From the NCBI GenBank assembly GCA_027009605.1, contig JALVCY010000058.1, forward strand, positions 1 to 5,525: 5,525 nucleotides of DNA, read 5' to 3'. Shown in pieces: positions 1-3,382 of this stretch. This DNA is from Saprospiraceae bacterium (GTDB lineage Bacteria; Bacteroidota; Bacteroidia; Chitinophagales; Saprospiraceae). Numbering within the stretch: the stretch's first letter is position 1; each line of letters begins with the position of its first letter. The notes beneath the pieces were generated by a model. The model had not been told where the DNA came from, searched no databases, and saw only the letters and a list, made by a program, of their open reading frames with translations. A program made the translations under genes and the position numbers.

Positions 1-207
1 CTATTTAGATAATACCCAATAAAAAGCCGTGTTTTAACCTGCGTAATTAAAAATAATTAGTAACTTACGTCTTGATTTTGTTTTGGTATCTATATCTGCG
101 GAGACAAGCCTTGTCGCTTTAATAAAACCAACCTGCTAAGACCATTCAACACCAATAAATCAATAATGAAGAAATAACTGCGCATATTCGAGCACTTTAT
201 TCTCGCT
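1..207. other. Non-coding flank downstream of the tRNA array
   Basis: This stretch lies downstream of the array in its direction of transcription (minus strand). I see no open reading frame of note and no tRNA fold. The only structure is a short inverted repeat, GACAA at 103-107 against TTGTC at 111-115. No hairpin followed by a clear T-run was found for the minus strand, so the end of the tRNA transcript is not defined. Confidence 0.5.
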
Positions 208-282
208 TCATTACTAAGAGACTCGAACTCTCAACCTTTTCGGTGCAAACGAAATGCGCTAGCCAAATTGCGCCAAAGTCCC
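208..282 (-). tRNA. tRNA-Ala(TGC)-like unit with a broken acceptor stem
   Basis: On the minus strand the D arm (GCGC/GCGC), the anticodon arm (TTTCG/CGAAA around loop TTTGCAC, anticodon TGC) and the T arm (GAGAG/CTCTT around TTCGAGT) are all present. The acceptor halves GGGACTT and AGTAATG do not pair: only the innermost A-T and G-T pairs and one G-T near the end are possible. The G3:U70 pair that marks tRNA-Ala for alanyl-tRNA synthetase is also missing. No CCA is encoded. It is the last unit of the array. It is probably a decayed or nonfunctional tRNA; the Ala label rests on the anticodon alone. Confidence 0.55.
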
Positions 283-290
283 ATTTTTTG

Positions 291-363
291 CGGAAACGAC
301 AGGGCTCGAACCTGTGACCTAATGCTTAACAAGCACCCGCTCTACCAACTGAGCTACATCTCC
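291..363 (-). tRNA. tRNA-Asn(GTT)
   Basis: A full cloverleaf is visible. The acceptor GGAGATG/CGTTTCC pairs at all seven positions with G-T wobbles, followed by T8 A9, a D arm GCTC/GAGC, an anticodon stem GGTGC/GCATT around loop TTGTTAA (anticodon GTT), and a T arm ACAGG/CCTGT with loop TTCGAGC. Discriminator is G73, as usual for Asn, and the next bases read CAA rather than CCA. It reads asparagine codons AAC and AAU. It lies 8 bp from the Ala-like unit and 7 bp from tRNA-Val. Confidence 0.93.
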
Positions 364-370
364 CTTTTGG

Positions 371-445
371 TACGAGAAGTAGGATTCGAACCTACGGTCT
401 TTGGTGTGTTAAACCAATGCTCTAAACCAACTGAGCTATTCTCGC
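371..445 (-). tRNA. tRNA-Val(AAC), unusual A34
   Basis: The cloverleaf is complete: acceptor GCGAGAA/TTCTCGT (first pair G-T), D arm GCTC/GAGC with a ten-base loop, anticodon stem TTGGT/ACCAA around TTAACAC, T arm GTAGG/CCTAC with TTCGAAT. Discriminator A73 is followed by an encoded CCA. The anticodon is AAC, which reads the valine codon GUU. Bacterial tRNAs very rarely have A34 except tRNA-Arg(ACG), whose A34 is changed to inosine by TadA. The intact stems argue against decay. Whether this A34 is edited cannot be seen. Confidence 0.93.
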
Positions 446-451
446 ATTTGG

Positions 452-525
452 TGGTAACGGCTAGAATCGAACTAGCGACCTTCGGCGTTTCAAACCGACG
501 CTCTTCACTACTGAGCTACATTACC
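452..525 (-). tRNA. tRNA-Phe(GAA)
   Basis: Acceptor GGTAATG/CGTTACC, D arm GCTC/GAGC, anticodon stem TCGGT/GCCGA around loop TTGAAAC (anticodon GAA) and T arm GCTAG/CTAGC with TTCGATT are all paired. A73 is followed by an encoded CCA (minus strand of 449-451). It decodes UUC and UUU. A 60-bp gap holding a hairpin separates it from tRNA-Met, the second largest gap in the array. Confidence 0.95.
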
Positions 526-540
526 TTTTGGGAAGGATCT

Positions 541-572
541 CGAATGCCAAGTTGCTTTCACTAGGGCATTCG
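541..572. repeat. 8-bp hairpin in the Phe-Met spacer
   Basis: CGAATGCC at 541-548 is the exact reverse complement of GGCATTCG at 565-572, with a 16-base loop. It sits in the only sizeable spacer of the left tRNA block. No T-run follows on the minus strand, so it does not look like an intrinsic terminator. It could be a processing structure or a tRNA remnant, but no tRNA arms can be drawn through it. Confidence 0.5.
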
Positions 573-585
573 TTCACTTCAATTG

Positions 586-660
586 TTGCGAGAGTGGGAT
601 TCGAACCCACGTTGTACGGGACATGAACCCGGGCTGGGACCTACTCCAGTCCATCTCGCA
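586..660 (-). tRNA. tRNA-Met(CAT), initiator-like
   Basis: Acceptor TGCGAGA/TCTCGCA and T arm GTGGG/CCCAC with TTCGAAT pair perfectly. The anticodon loop TTCATGT gives CAT, and the stem has three G-C pairs (GGG/CCC) next to the loop, a hallmark of bacterial initiator tRNA. A D stem GACT/GGTC would give the initiator-type A11:U24 pair. Against this, position 1:72 is a T-A pair rather than the usual initiator mismatch. About four extra bases lie between the D arm and anticodon stem, or before an alternative D stem CTGG/CCAG. A73 is followed by CAA. Met is secure by anticodon; initiator status and the D-arm fold are uncertain, and a lysidine-type Ile(CAT) is not excluded. Confidence 0.8.
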
Positions 661-669
661 ATGTATTTG

Positions 670-740
670 TATTTCCGGCAGGGCTCGAACCTGCATCTTT
701 GCGTTAGAAGCGCAAGGTCCTTCCTTTGAACGACGGAAAT
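670..740 (-). tRNA. tRNA-Arg(TCT)
   Basis: The acceptor ATTTCCG/CGGAAAT is perfectly paired. The D arm GTTC/GGAC has a short loop AAAGGAA. The anticodon stem TTGCG/CGCAA encloses CTTCTAA (anticodon TCT), and the T arm is GCAGG/CCTGC with TTCGAGC. It has a four-base variable loop, A73, then CAA. It reads arginine codons AGA and AGG. Its first base coincides with the last base of the CCA encoded by the upstream tRNA-Arg(TCG). Confidence 0.94.
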
Positions 741-742
741 GG

Positions 743-815
743 AGGAGATAGTAGGACTCGAACCCACATCATCAGCATCCGAAGTGCTGCGTCTTTTCCT
801 TTAGACCATATCTCC
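743..815 (-). tRNA. tRNA-Arg(TCG)
   Basis: Acceptor GGAGATA/TATCTCC, D arm GTCT/AGAC with loop AAAGGAAA, anticodon stem CAGCA/TGCTG around CTTCGGA (anticodon TCG) and T arm GTGGG/CCTAC are all paired. The discriminator is T73, unusual for arginine tRNAs, which normally have A or G. It is followed by an encoded CCA at 740-742. It would read CGN codons, mainly CGA and CGG. The D loop resembles that of the neighbouring Arg(TCT). Confidence 0.93.
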
Positions 816-819
816 ATTG

Positions 820-891
820 AGCTTCATCTAAGAGTCGAACTTAGACCTATTGCTTACAAAACAATTGTGCTACCATTAACACCAATGATGC
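820..891 (-). tRNA. tRNA-Thr(TGT)
   Basis: Acceptor GCATCAT/ATGAAGC pairs at six of seven positions (A-A mismatch at 3:70). D arm GTGT/GCAC with loop TAATGGTA, anticodon stem ATTGT/GCAAT around TTTGTAA (anticodon TGT), T arm CTAAG/CTTAG with TTCGACT. Variable loop is four bases; T73 is followed by CAA. It decodes ACA and probably other ACN codons. Its D-arm region is almost identical to that of tRNA-Gly(TCC) two genes away, which suggests common descent. Confidence 0.9.
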
Positions 892-897
892 CTTTGG

Positions 898-971
898 TTG
901 GAATAATCGGACTCGAACCAATAACTTCCGGCATATCAGACCGGTACTCTAACCAATTGAGTTATATTCCA
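898..971 (-). tRNA. tRNA-Ile(GAT)
   Basis: Acceptor TGGAATA/TATTCCA is perfect. D arm ACTC/GAGT, anticodon stem CCGGT/GCCGG around CTGATAT (anticodon GAT), T arm ATTGG/CCGAT with TTCGAGT. A73 is followed by an encoded CCA at 895-897. It reads AUC and AUU. It is one of two isoleucine tRNAs here, the other having anticodon TAT. Confidence 0.95.
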
Positions 972-986
972 AGAATTGTAATATCG

Positions 987-1058
987 AGCGACACGAGCGA
1001 TTCGAACGCTCACCTTAAGATTGGAAATCTCGTATGCTGCCATTAACACCAGTATCGC
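987..1058 (-). tRNA. tRNA-Gly(TCC)
   Basis: Acceptor GCGATAC/GTGTCGC pairs throughout. D arm GTGT/GCAT with loop TAATGGCA; anticodon stem CGAGA/TCTTA (outer C-A mismatch) around TTTCCAA, anticodon TCC; T arm GAGCG/CGCTC with TTCGAAT. T73, the usual Gly discriminator in bacteria, is followed by CGA. It reads GGA and GGG. The small AATGG-type D loop fits glycine tRNAs. A 39-bp spacer lies upstream, before tRNA-Ile(TAT). Confidence 0.92.
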
Positions 1059-1097
1059 TTGTAATCGCTCACCATTCCTTTGAATAGGAGTTTTTAG

Positions 1098-1166
1098 TAC
1101 TTCAGAAAGAGGTCGAACCTTTGTCTAAATGCATATAAGGCATTTGCTCTGACCACCTACTGAAGC
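1098..1166 (-). tRNA. tRNA-Ile(TAT) with shortened D arm
   Basis: Acceptor GCTTCAG/CTGAAGT (first pair G-T), anticodon stem AATGC/GCATT around CTTATAT (anticodon TAT) and T arm AAAGG/TCTTT with TTCGACC are intact. The D arm is only about twelve bases, starting GGTGGTC and ending AGAGC. It looks like a normal D arm that lost a CTCA-like 5' stem strand, so no proper D stem forms. The TAT anticodon would read AUA directly; most bacteria use a CAT anticodon modified to lysidine instead. It is 69 nt long, followed by CTA. It may be D-arm-less but functional, or decaying. Confidence 0.75.
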
Positions 1167-1172
1167 AGCTTG

Positions 1173-1244
1173 CGGAAATAACCGGATTCGAACCGGCAAC
1201 CTTTGGATAGACAATCCACTGCACTACCGTTGTGCTATATCTCC
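1173..1244 (-). tRNA. tRNA-Asp(GTC)
   Basis: Acceptor GGAGATA/TATTTCC, D arm GCAC/GTGC with a seven-base loop AACGGTA, anticodon stem GTGGA/TCCAA (outer G-A mismatch) around TTGTCTA, anticodon GTC, and T arm GCCGG/CCGGT with TTCGAAT. The discriminator is G73, an identity base for aspartyl-tRNA synthetase, which agrees with the anticodon. CAA follows. It decodes GAC and GAU. Confidence 0.93.
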
Positions 1245-1249
1245 TTTTG

Positions 1250-1322
1250 GGTGACTGCTCGGATTCGAACCGAAGCCTCCTGACCCACAATCAGGTGAAC
1301 TAACCGCTGTTCGACAATCACC
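1250..1322 (-). tRNA. tRNA-His(GTG) with encoded G-1
   Basis: Acceptor GTGATTG/CAGTCAC is fully paired and is extended by a G at -1 opposite C73, the feature recognised by bacterial histidyl-tRNA synthetase. D arm GAAC/GTTC, anticodon stem CCTGA/TCAGG around TTGTGGG (anticodon GTG), T arm TTCGG/CCGAG with TTCGAAT. The retained G-1:C73 pair shows that identity elements are under selection in at least part of the array. It is the first gene of the left block in transcription order. Confidence 0.95.
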
Positions 1323-1368
1323 ATGTAATCTTTGAATTGATTCCACAAAACTCAATATTTTTGTCACC

Positions 1369-1464
1369 AATTTATTCTGTTTGGAGATTTTGTTCAATCG
1401 TTCAACTGTTCAACTGAAACCGCTGATAATCAATCAGGTATGAGAATCAGTTGAACGCTTGAAC
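1369..1464. repeat. TTGAAC inverted-repeat module, left part of repeat copy 1
   Basis: The 17-base arm at 1392-1408 matches the reverse complement of 1448-1464 at 16 of 17 positions. Both arms are built from the motif TTGAAC or its complement. Read on the minus strand, 1369-1436 aligns with 3291-3379 on the plus strand, including GATTATCAG, a run containing AGTTGAACAG, and GAACAAAATCTC. So this module is inverted here relative to its counterpart beside copy 2. It contains no reading frame and fills part of the 415-bp gap splitting the tRNA array. Confidence 0.75.
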
Positions 1465-1473
1465 AATGAGTCC

Positions 1474-1640
1474 GCTCCGAAAAGTCCACTCTGCCAGAAA
1501 TTAAAGCTATGAACAAAATTTTGTTTTGTTACCATTAGGTTTCCTTTTCAGAAAGGGAAACCTATGGTAGGGTTGTGATAAAGAAACAAAACAAAATTTT
1601 GTGGAGCAAAGAGCAAATTCCAACACCCGACTTTTCGGAT
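1474..1640. repeat. Structured repeat family, copy 1 (long hairpin)
   Basis: Arms 1513-1530 and 1585-1602 are exact reverse complements of 18 bases. Inside, 1531-1547 and 1552-1568 form a further imperfect stem of about sixteen pairs. The left flank (GCTCCGAAAAG, then CCACTC, GCCA, TAAAGC) and right flank (ATAAAGAA, TTTTGTGG, AAGAGCAA) match copy 2 at 3383-3570 with scattered differences. No protein is encoded; the open frame that crosses it is a by-product of the hairpin and the tRNA beyond it. It sits between tRNA-His and tRNA-Lys. It looks like a dispersed nonautonomous element or a structured RNA; the family is not one I can name. Confidence 0.8.
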
Positions 1641-1737
1641 TGAACACAAAGCACGCTATCTTTATAACATGCTTCCGGTTCGGCTTAGCAATCTCTTCGC
1701 TTTGCTGCGAGCTTACCAATCCGACCTGATTTGGTAG

Positions 1738-1811
1738 TTGGGATGGTGGGGCTCGAACCCACGACCCTTCGGTTAAAAGCCGAATGCTACTTCCAACTGA
1801 GCTACATCCCA
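1738..1811 (-). tRNA. tRNA-Lys(TTT)
   Basis: Acceptor TGGGATG/CATCCCA is perfect. D arm starts GCTC and ends TAGC, with one mismatch; anticodon stem TTCGG/CCGAA around CTTTTAA (anticodon TTT); T arm GTGGG/CCCAC with TTCGAGC. A73 is followed by CTA. It reads AAA and AAG. It is the downstream member of the Gln-Pro-Lys block and is separated from tRNA-His by the copy 1 repeat. Confidence 0.95.
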
Positions 1812-1820
1812 ATAAAAAAG

Positions 1821-1893
1821 TCAGTGGTGCAAGACTCGAACTTGCGACACCACGCTCCCAAAGCGTGAATTCTACCAACTGAATTAACCACTG
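1821..1893 (-). tRNA. tRNA-Pro(TGG)
   Basis: Acceptor CAGTGGT/ACCACTG is perfect. D arm ATTC/GAAT with loop AGTTGGTA, anticodon stem CACGC/GCGTG around TTTGGGA (anticodon TGG), T arm GCAAG/CTTGC with TTCGAGT. A73 is followed by C and then six T residues, so no CCA is encoded. It decodes CCA and probably other CCN codons. Confidence 0.95.
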
Positions 1894-1899
1894 ATTATG

Positions 1900-1973
1900 T
1901 TACCGAATCAAGACTCGAACTTGAAACTTCCGGAGTCAAATTCCGGTGCTCTAACCAATTGAACTATTCGGCA
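1900..1973 (-). tRNA. tRNA-Gln(TTG)
   Basis: Acceptor TGCCGAA/TTCGGTA pairs throughout with one G-T. D arm GTTC/GAGC, anticodon stem CCGGA/TCCGG around ATTTGAC (anticodon TTG), T arm TCAAG/CTTGA with TTCGAGT. A73 is followed by CAT. The weak first acceptor pair (T1-A72) is typical for glutaminyl-tRNA synthetase substrates. It is the first tRNA in transcription order; no convincing Bacteroidota promoter could be pointed out in the bases just upstream. Confidence 0.93.
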
Positions 1974-2009
1974 ATCAAAAAACAACGCTTAGCACTTCTA
2001 CACGTTGAT

Positions 2010-2106
2010 GTGAGTGACCAACTATATTTCTTTAAAATTTCAAATTTCTGGCTAAAAACCGAAAGAAATATAGCGTAAGCACACGAGTGGCCAGCCCTTC
2101 ACTCAC
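2010..2106. repeat. Nested inverted repeat upstream of the tRNA array
   Basis: GTGAGTGA at 2010-2017 is the exact complement of TCACTCAC at 2099-2106. Inside it, the 12-base arm 2022-2033 (CTATATTTCTTT) is the exact complement of 2062-2073. The 28-base centre contains AAATTT twice. The long-hairpin layout is reminiscent of the two copies at 1474-1640 and 3383-3570, but sequence similarity is too weak to place it in that family. It lies 36 bp upstream of tRNA-Gln, so it could also affect transcription of the array. Confidence 0.65.
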
Positions 2107-2564
2107 TTTACCATACGATGATGATCTGCATCGCCACAGCAATACTAATGTGCATTCTTCTAGCCTTTGACCGCATCTGTTTCGACCATCGCAGTCATCA
2201 ACTATTTTTCACCGATATCCGGCTATCGGTTCCAAATCCCTTTCGAGCATGAATAAAAGTTTTCACTTTTACCGACAGGCACTTCGCCTACACATTAGTC
2301 GCTTTGTCCGAAGACTTCCGGAAACCCATTTTTCCCCTTTAGCCATTTCCGGGATAAGCTGCTTAATCCCCGATACCATAGACCACTACACGTTTTGCAA
2401 GCAACGCTCTGCGTCTATGACTACTGCTCGCTTTTCACACTTCCGCAAAGTGCTTTATACGAACCAAATTTGCCGACTCGTTTTGATGGGGCAAACCACC
2501 CTTCGGAGTACATTACTTTGCCTATTTTACGATATGTCCCGGCTTTAGGAGGAGCATATTTTAG

Positions 2565-2591
2565 ACTGCGGGCAACACGCAGTATCTTTTT
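2565..2591 (+). terminator. Possible intrinsic terminator (plus strand)
   Basis: ACTGCG at 2565-2570 pairs with CGCAGT at 2578-2583 around a seven-base loop, and a T-run at 2587-2591 follows. The stem is short and no gene is known upstream on this strand, so this is only a candidate. Confidence 0.3.
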
Positions 2592-2675
2592 ACCTTTCGG
2601 AAAAGGCATTATTAGCCAGCCTTACACTTTTGTAAAGTAGTTTTATTTTTGGATAGTATGACCTTCGGCATTTGG

Positions 2676-2698
2676 TGCTAAGAGACCGGCTCTTGGCA
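2676..2698. repeat. 9-bp hairpin, function unknown
   Basis: TGCTAAGAG at 2676-2684 pairs with CTCTTGGCA at 2690-2698 at all nine positions with one T-G wobble, around loop ACCGG. Shorter hairpins lie next to it (for example ATGC/GCAT just downstream). No T-run follows on either strand. It could be part of a structured RNA. Confidence 0.45.
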
Positions 2699-2997
2699 GG
2701 ATGCGCTGGGCATAACTATTCTTAATTCTTATTTTGTAAATTCGCCTGTAGAGATGACAGGCTTAAAAGACAATCATCTACTTCTTAGGACAGGCTATGC
2801 GATGTTCTCTTGGAAAATCTTGCATATTATTCTGTTTTTTAAAAGTGATTGTATCTCGTTTTATTTGAAATACACCCCTATAACAATTGGACAGGACGGA
2901 TTTGTTCCGGCGGGGTTCTTTTTTTTGCAAAAAAAATTAGTAACTGTTTAGGTGCCCCAATTTTTAGATAGAAAATAGGCATTTTTGTGGTAGGCAG

Positions 2998-3012
2998 AAT
3001 TAAAGGTCAAAG
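2998..3012 (+). repeat. 15-bp direct repeat, copy A
   Basis: AATTAAAGGTCAAAG occurs here and again at 3169-3183, on either side of the 95-bp CTTAGTG foldback and the 3140-3172 hairpin. A second short word, TGGTAGGCAG, precedes this copy at 2988-2997 but follows the other copy at 3196-3205. The repeats are separated by 156 bp, too far and too unevenly placed to be a simple target-site duplication of the 95-bp element. Confidence 0.7.
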
Positions 3013-3022
3013 CGGGGCAACA

Positions 3023-3117
3023 GCCTAACCACTAAGAGCACGCAGAAGACACTAAGATTGCACTAAGATGCCTTAGTGTAATCTTAGTGCAAAACTAAGT
3101 GGCCTTAGTGGTAAGGC
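3023..3117. repeat. 95-bp foldback built from CTTAGTG motifs
   Basis: The ends 3023-3036 and 3104-3117 are complementary at 13 of 14 positions. The inner arms 3050-3067 and 3072-3089 are complementary at 17 of 18 positions with a four-base loop ATGC. The heptamer CTTAGTG or its complement occurs repeatedly throughout. There is no reading frame and no transposase. This looks like a miniature inverted-repeat or foldback element. AT-rich repeats of the 'CTTAGTG' style occur dispersed in many bacterial genomes, but I cannot assign a named family. Confidence 0.75.
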
Positions 3118-3139
3118 GCATTAAAAAAGAGCTTTGGCG

Positions 3140-3172
3140 AATTAAACGCCGAAGGCGATGAACGGTTTAATT
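3140..3172. repeat. Two-level hairpin with C-GAA-G tip
   Basis: Outer arms AATTAAAC at 3140-3147 and GTTTAATT at 3165-3172 are exact complements. Within them CGCC-GAA-GGCG at 3147-3157 forms a mini-hairpin of the same kind as the tandem units at 3221-3274, and GAAC follows at 3160-3163. It may be a detached or degenerate member of that array. Confidence 0.6.
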
Positions 3173-3183
3173 AAAGGTCAAAG
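3169..3183 (+). repeat. 15-bp direct repeat, copy B
   Basis: Exact second copy of AATTAAAGGTCAAAG found at 2998-3012. It overlaps the right arm of the hairpin at 3140-3172 by four bases. Confidence 0.7.
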
Positions 3184-3220
3184 GTTAAGCGTCAATGGTA
3201 GGCAGCCAAGAGCGTCCCCC

Positions 3221-3352
3221 TTGAACGCCGAAGGCAATTGAACGCCCGAAGGGCAATTTGAACGTGCGAAGCACATATTGAACGCCAACATGTTGATTAT
3301 CAGTGTTTCAGTTGAACAGCTGAACGACCCGCCTGCATCGGGCAGGTTGAAC
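3221..3352. repeat. Tandem TTGAAC units carrying C-GAA-G mini-hairpins
   Basis: TTGAAC occurs at 3221, 3238, 3258, 3278, 3312 and 3347, the first four at 17-20 bp spacing. The first three are each followed directly by a perfect mini-hairpin with loop GAA closed by C-G: GCC-GAA-GGC (3227-3235), GCCC-GAA-GGGC (3244-3254) and GTGC-GAA-GCAC (3264-3274). The stems differ in sequence but always pair. The fourth unit carries the palindrome AACATGTT. A 19-base block at 3328-3346 that can fold as CCTGC/GCAGG sits before the last TTGAAC. It is not a CRISPR array: units are too short and spacers are palindromic. Confidence 0.75.
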
Positions 3353-3382
3353 AAAATCTCTAAACATAATAAAATTGAGTTG

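Larger units (their letters stand above)
2107..2987. other. Non-coding stretch with scattered hairpins, no credible gene
   Basis: No recognisable protein or RNA family was found. Open frames on both strands overlap each other, lack familiar motifs and start without convincing signals. The best is a 62-residue lysine-rich frame on the minus strand at 2421-2609. Hairpins are frequent: 2211-2230 (ACCGATA/TATCGGT), 2351-2370 (GGGAT/ATCCC), 2565-2583 (ACTGCG/CGCAGT), 2593-2606 (CCTTT/AAAGG) and 2676-2698. I looked for signature ends of tmRNA, RNase P RNA and SRP RNA and saw none. It may be a decayed element or an unrecognised structured RNA. Confidence 0.5.

Noticed and set aside
291..364. tRNA-Asn starting one base earlier at 364, giving two acceptor mismatches
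   Set aside because: Starting at 363 places T8 A9 correctly and lets all seven acceptor positions pair.
268..1290. Open frames over the tRNA array on both strands (268-564, 579-767, 726-1046, 1102-1290)
   Set aside because: They run straight across several tRNA genes; residue strings such as RxxxCDL or GFEPT come from translating T arms and anticodon arms.
1507..1878. 123-residue minus-strand frame
   Set aside because: It covers tRNA-Pro, tRNA-Lys and most of the copy 1 hairpin; its residues are explained by those features.
2421..2609. 62-residue lysine-rich minus-strand frame
   Set aside because: It is basic enough to look ribosomal-protein-like at first glance, but matches no family I know, has a stop a few codons upstream, lacks a start signal and overlaps two hairpins. 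Kept only as a remark.
2249..2640. Two overlapping plus-strand frames of 99 and 81 residues
   Set aside because: They overlap in different frames, show no known motif, have no start signal and cross hairpins.
2107..2720. Possible tmRNA, RNase P RNA or SRP RNA
   Set aside because: None of the characteristic ends or core motifs of these RNAs was found on either strand.
2754..2951. 65-residue plus-strand frame with hydrophobic residues
   Set aside because: It lies in AT-rich sequence with homopolymer runs and no start signal; Phe-rich content reflects T-runs.
3221..3352. Possible CRISPR array
   Set aside because: The repeated word is only six bases, spacers are palindromic and 11-14 bases, and no cas gene is present.
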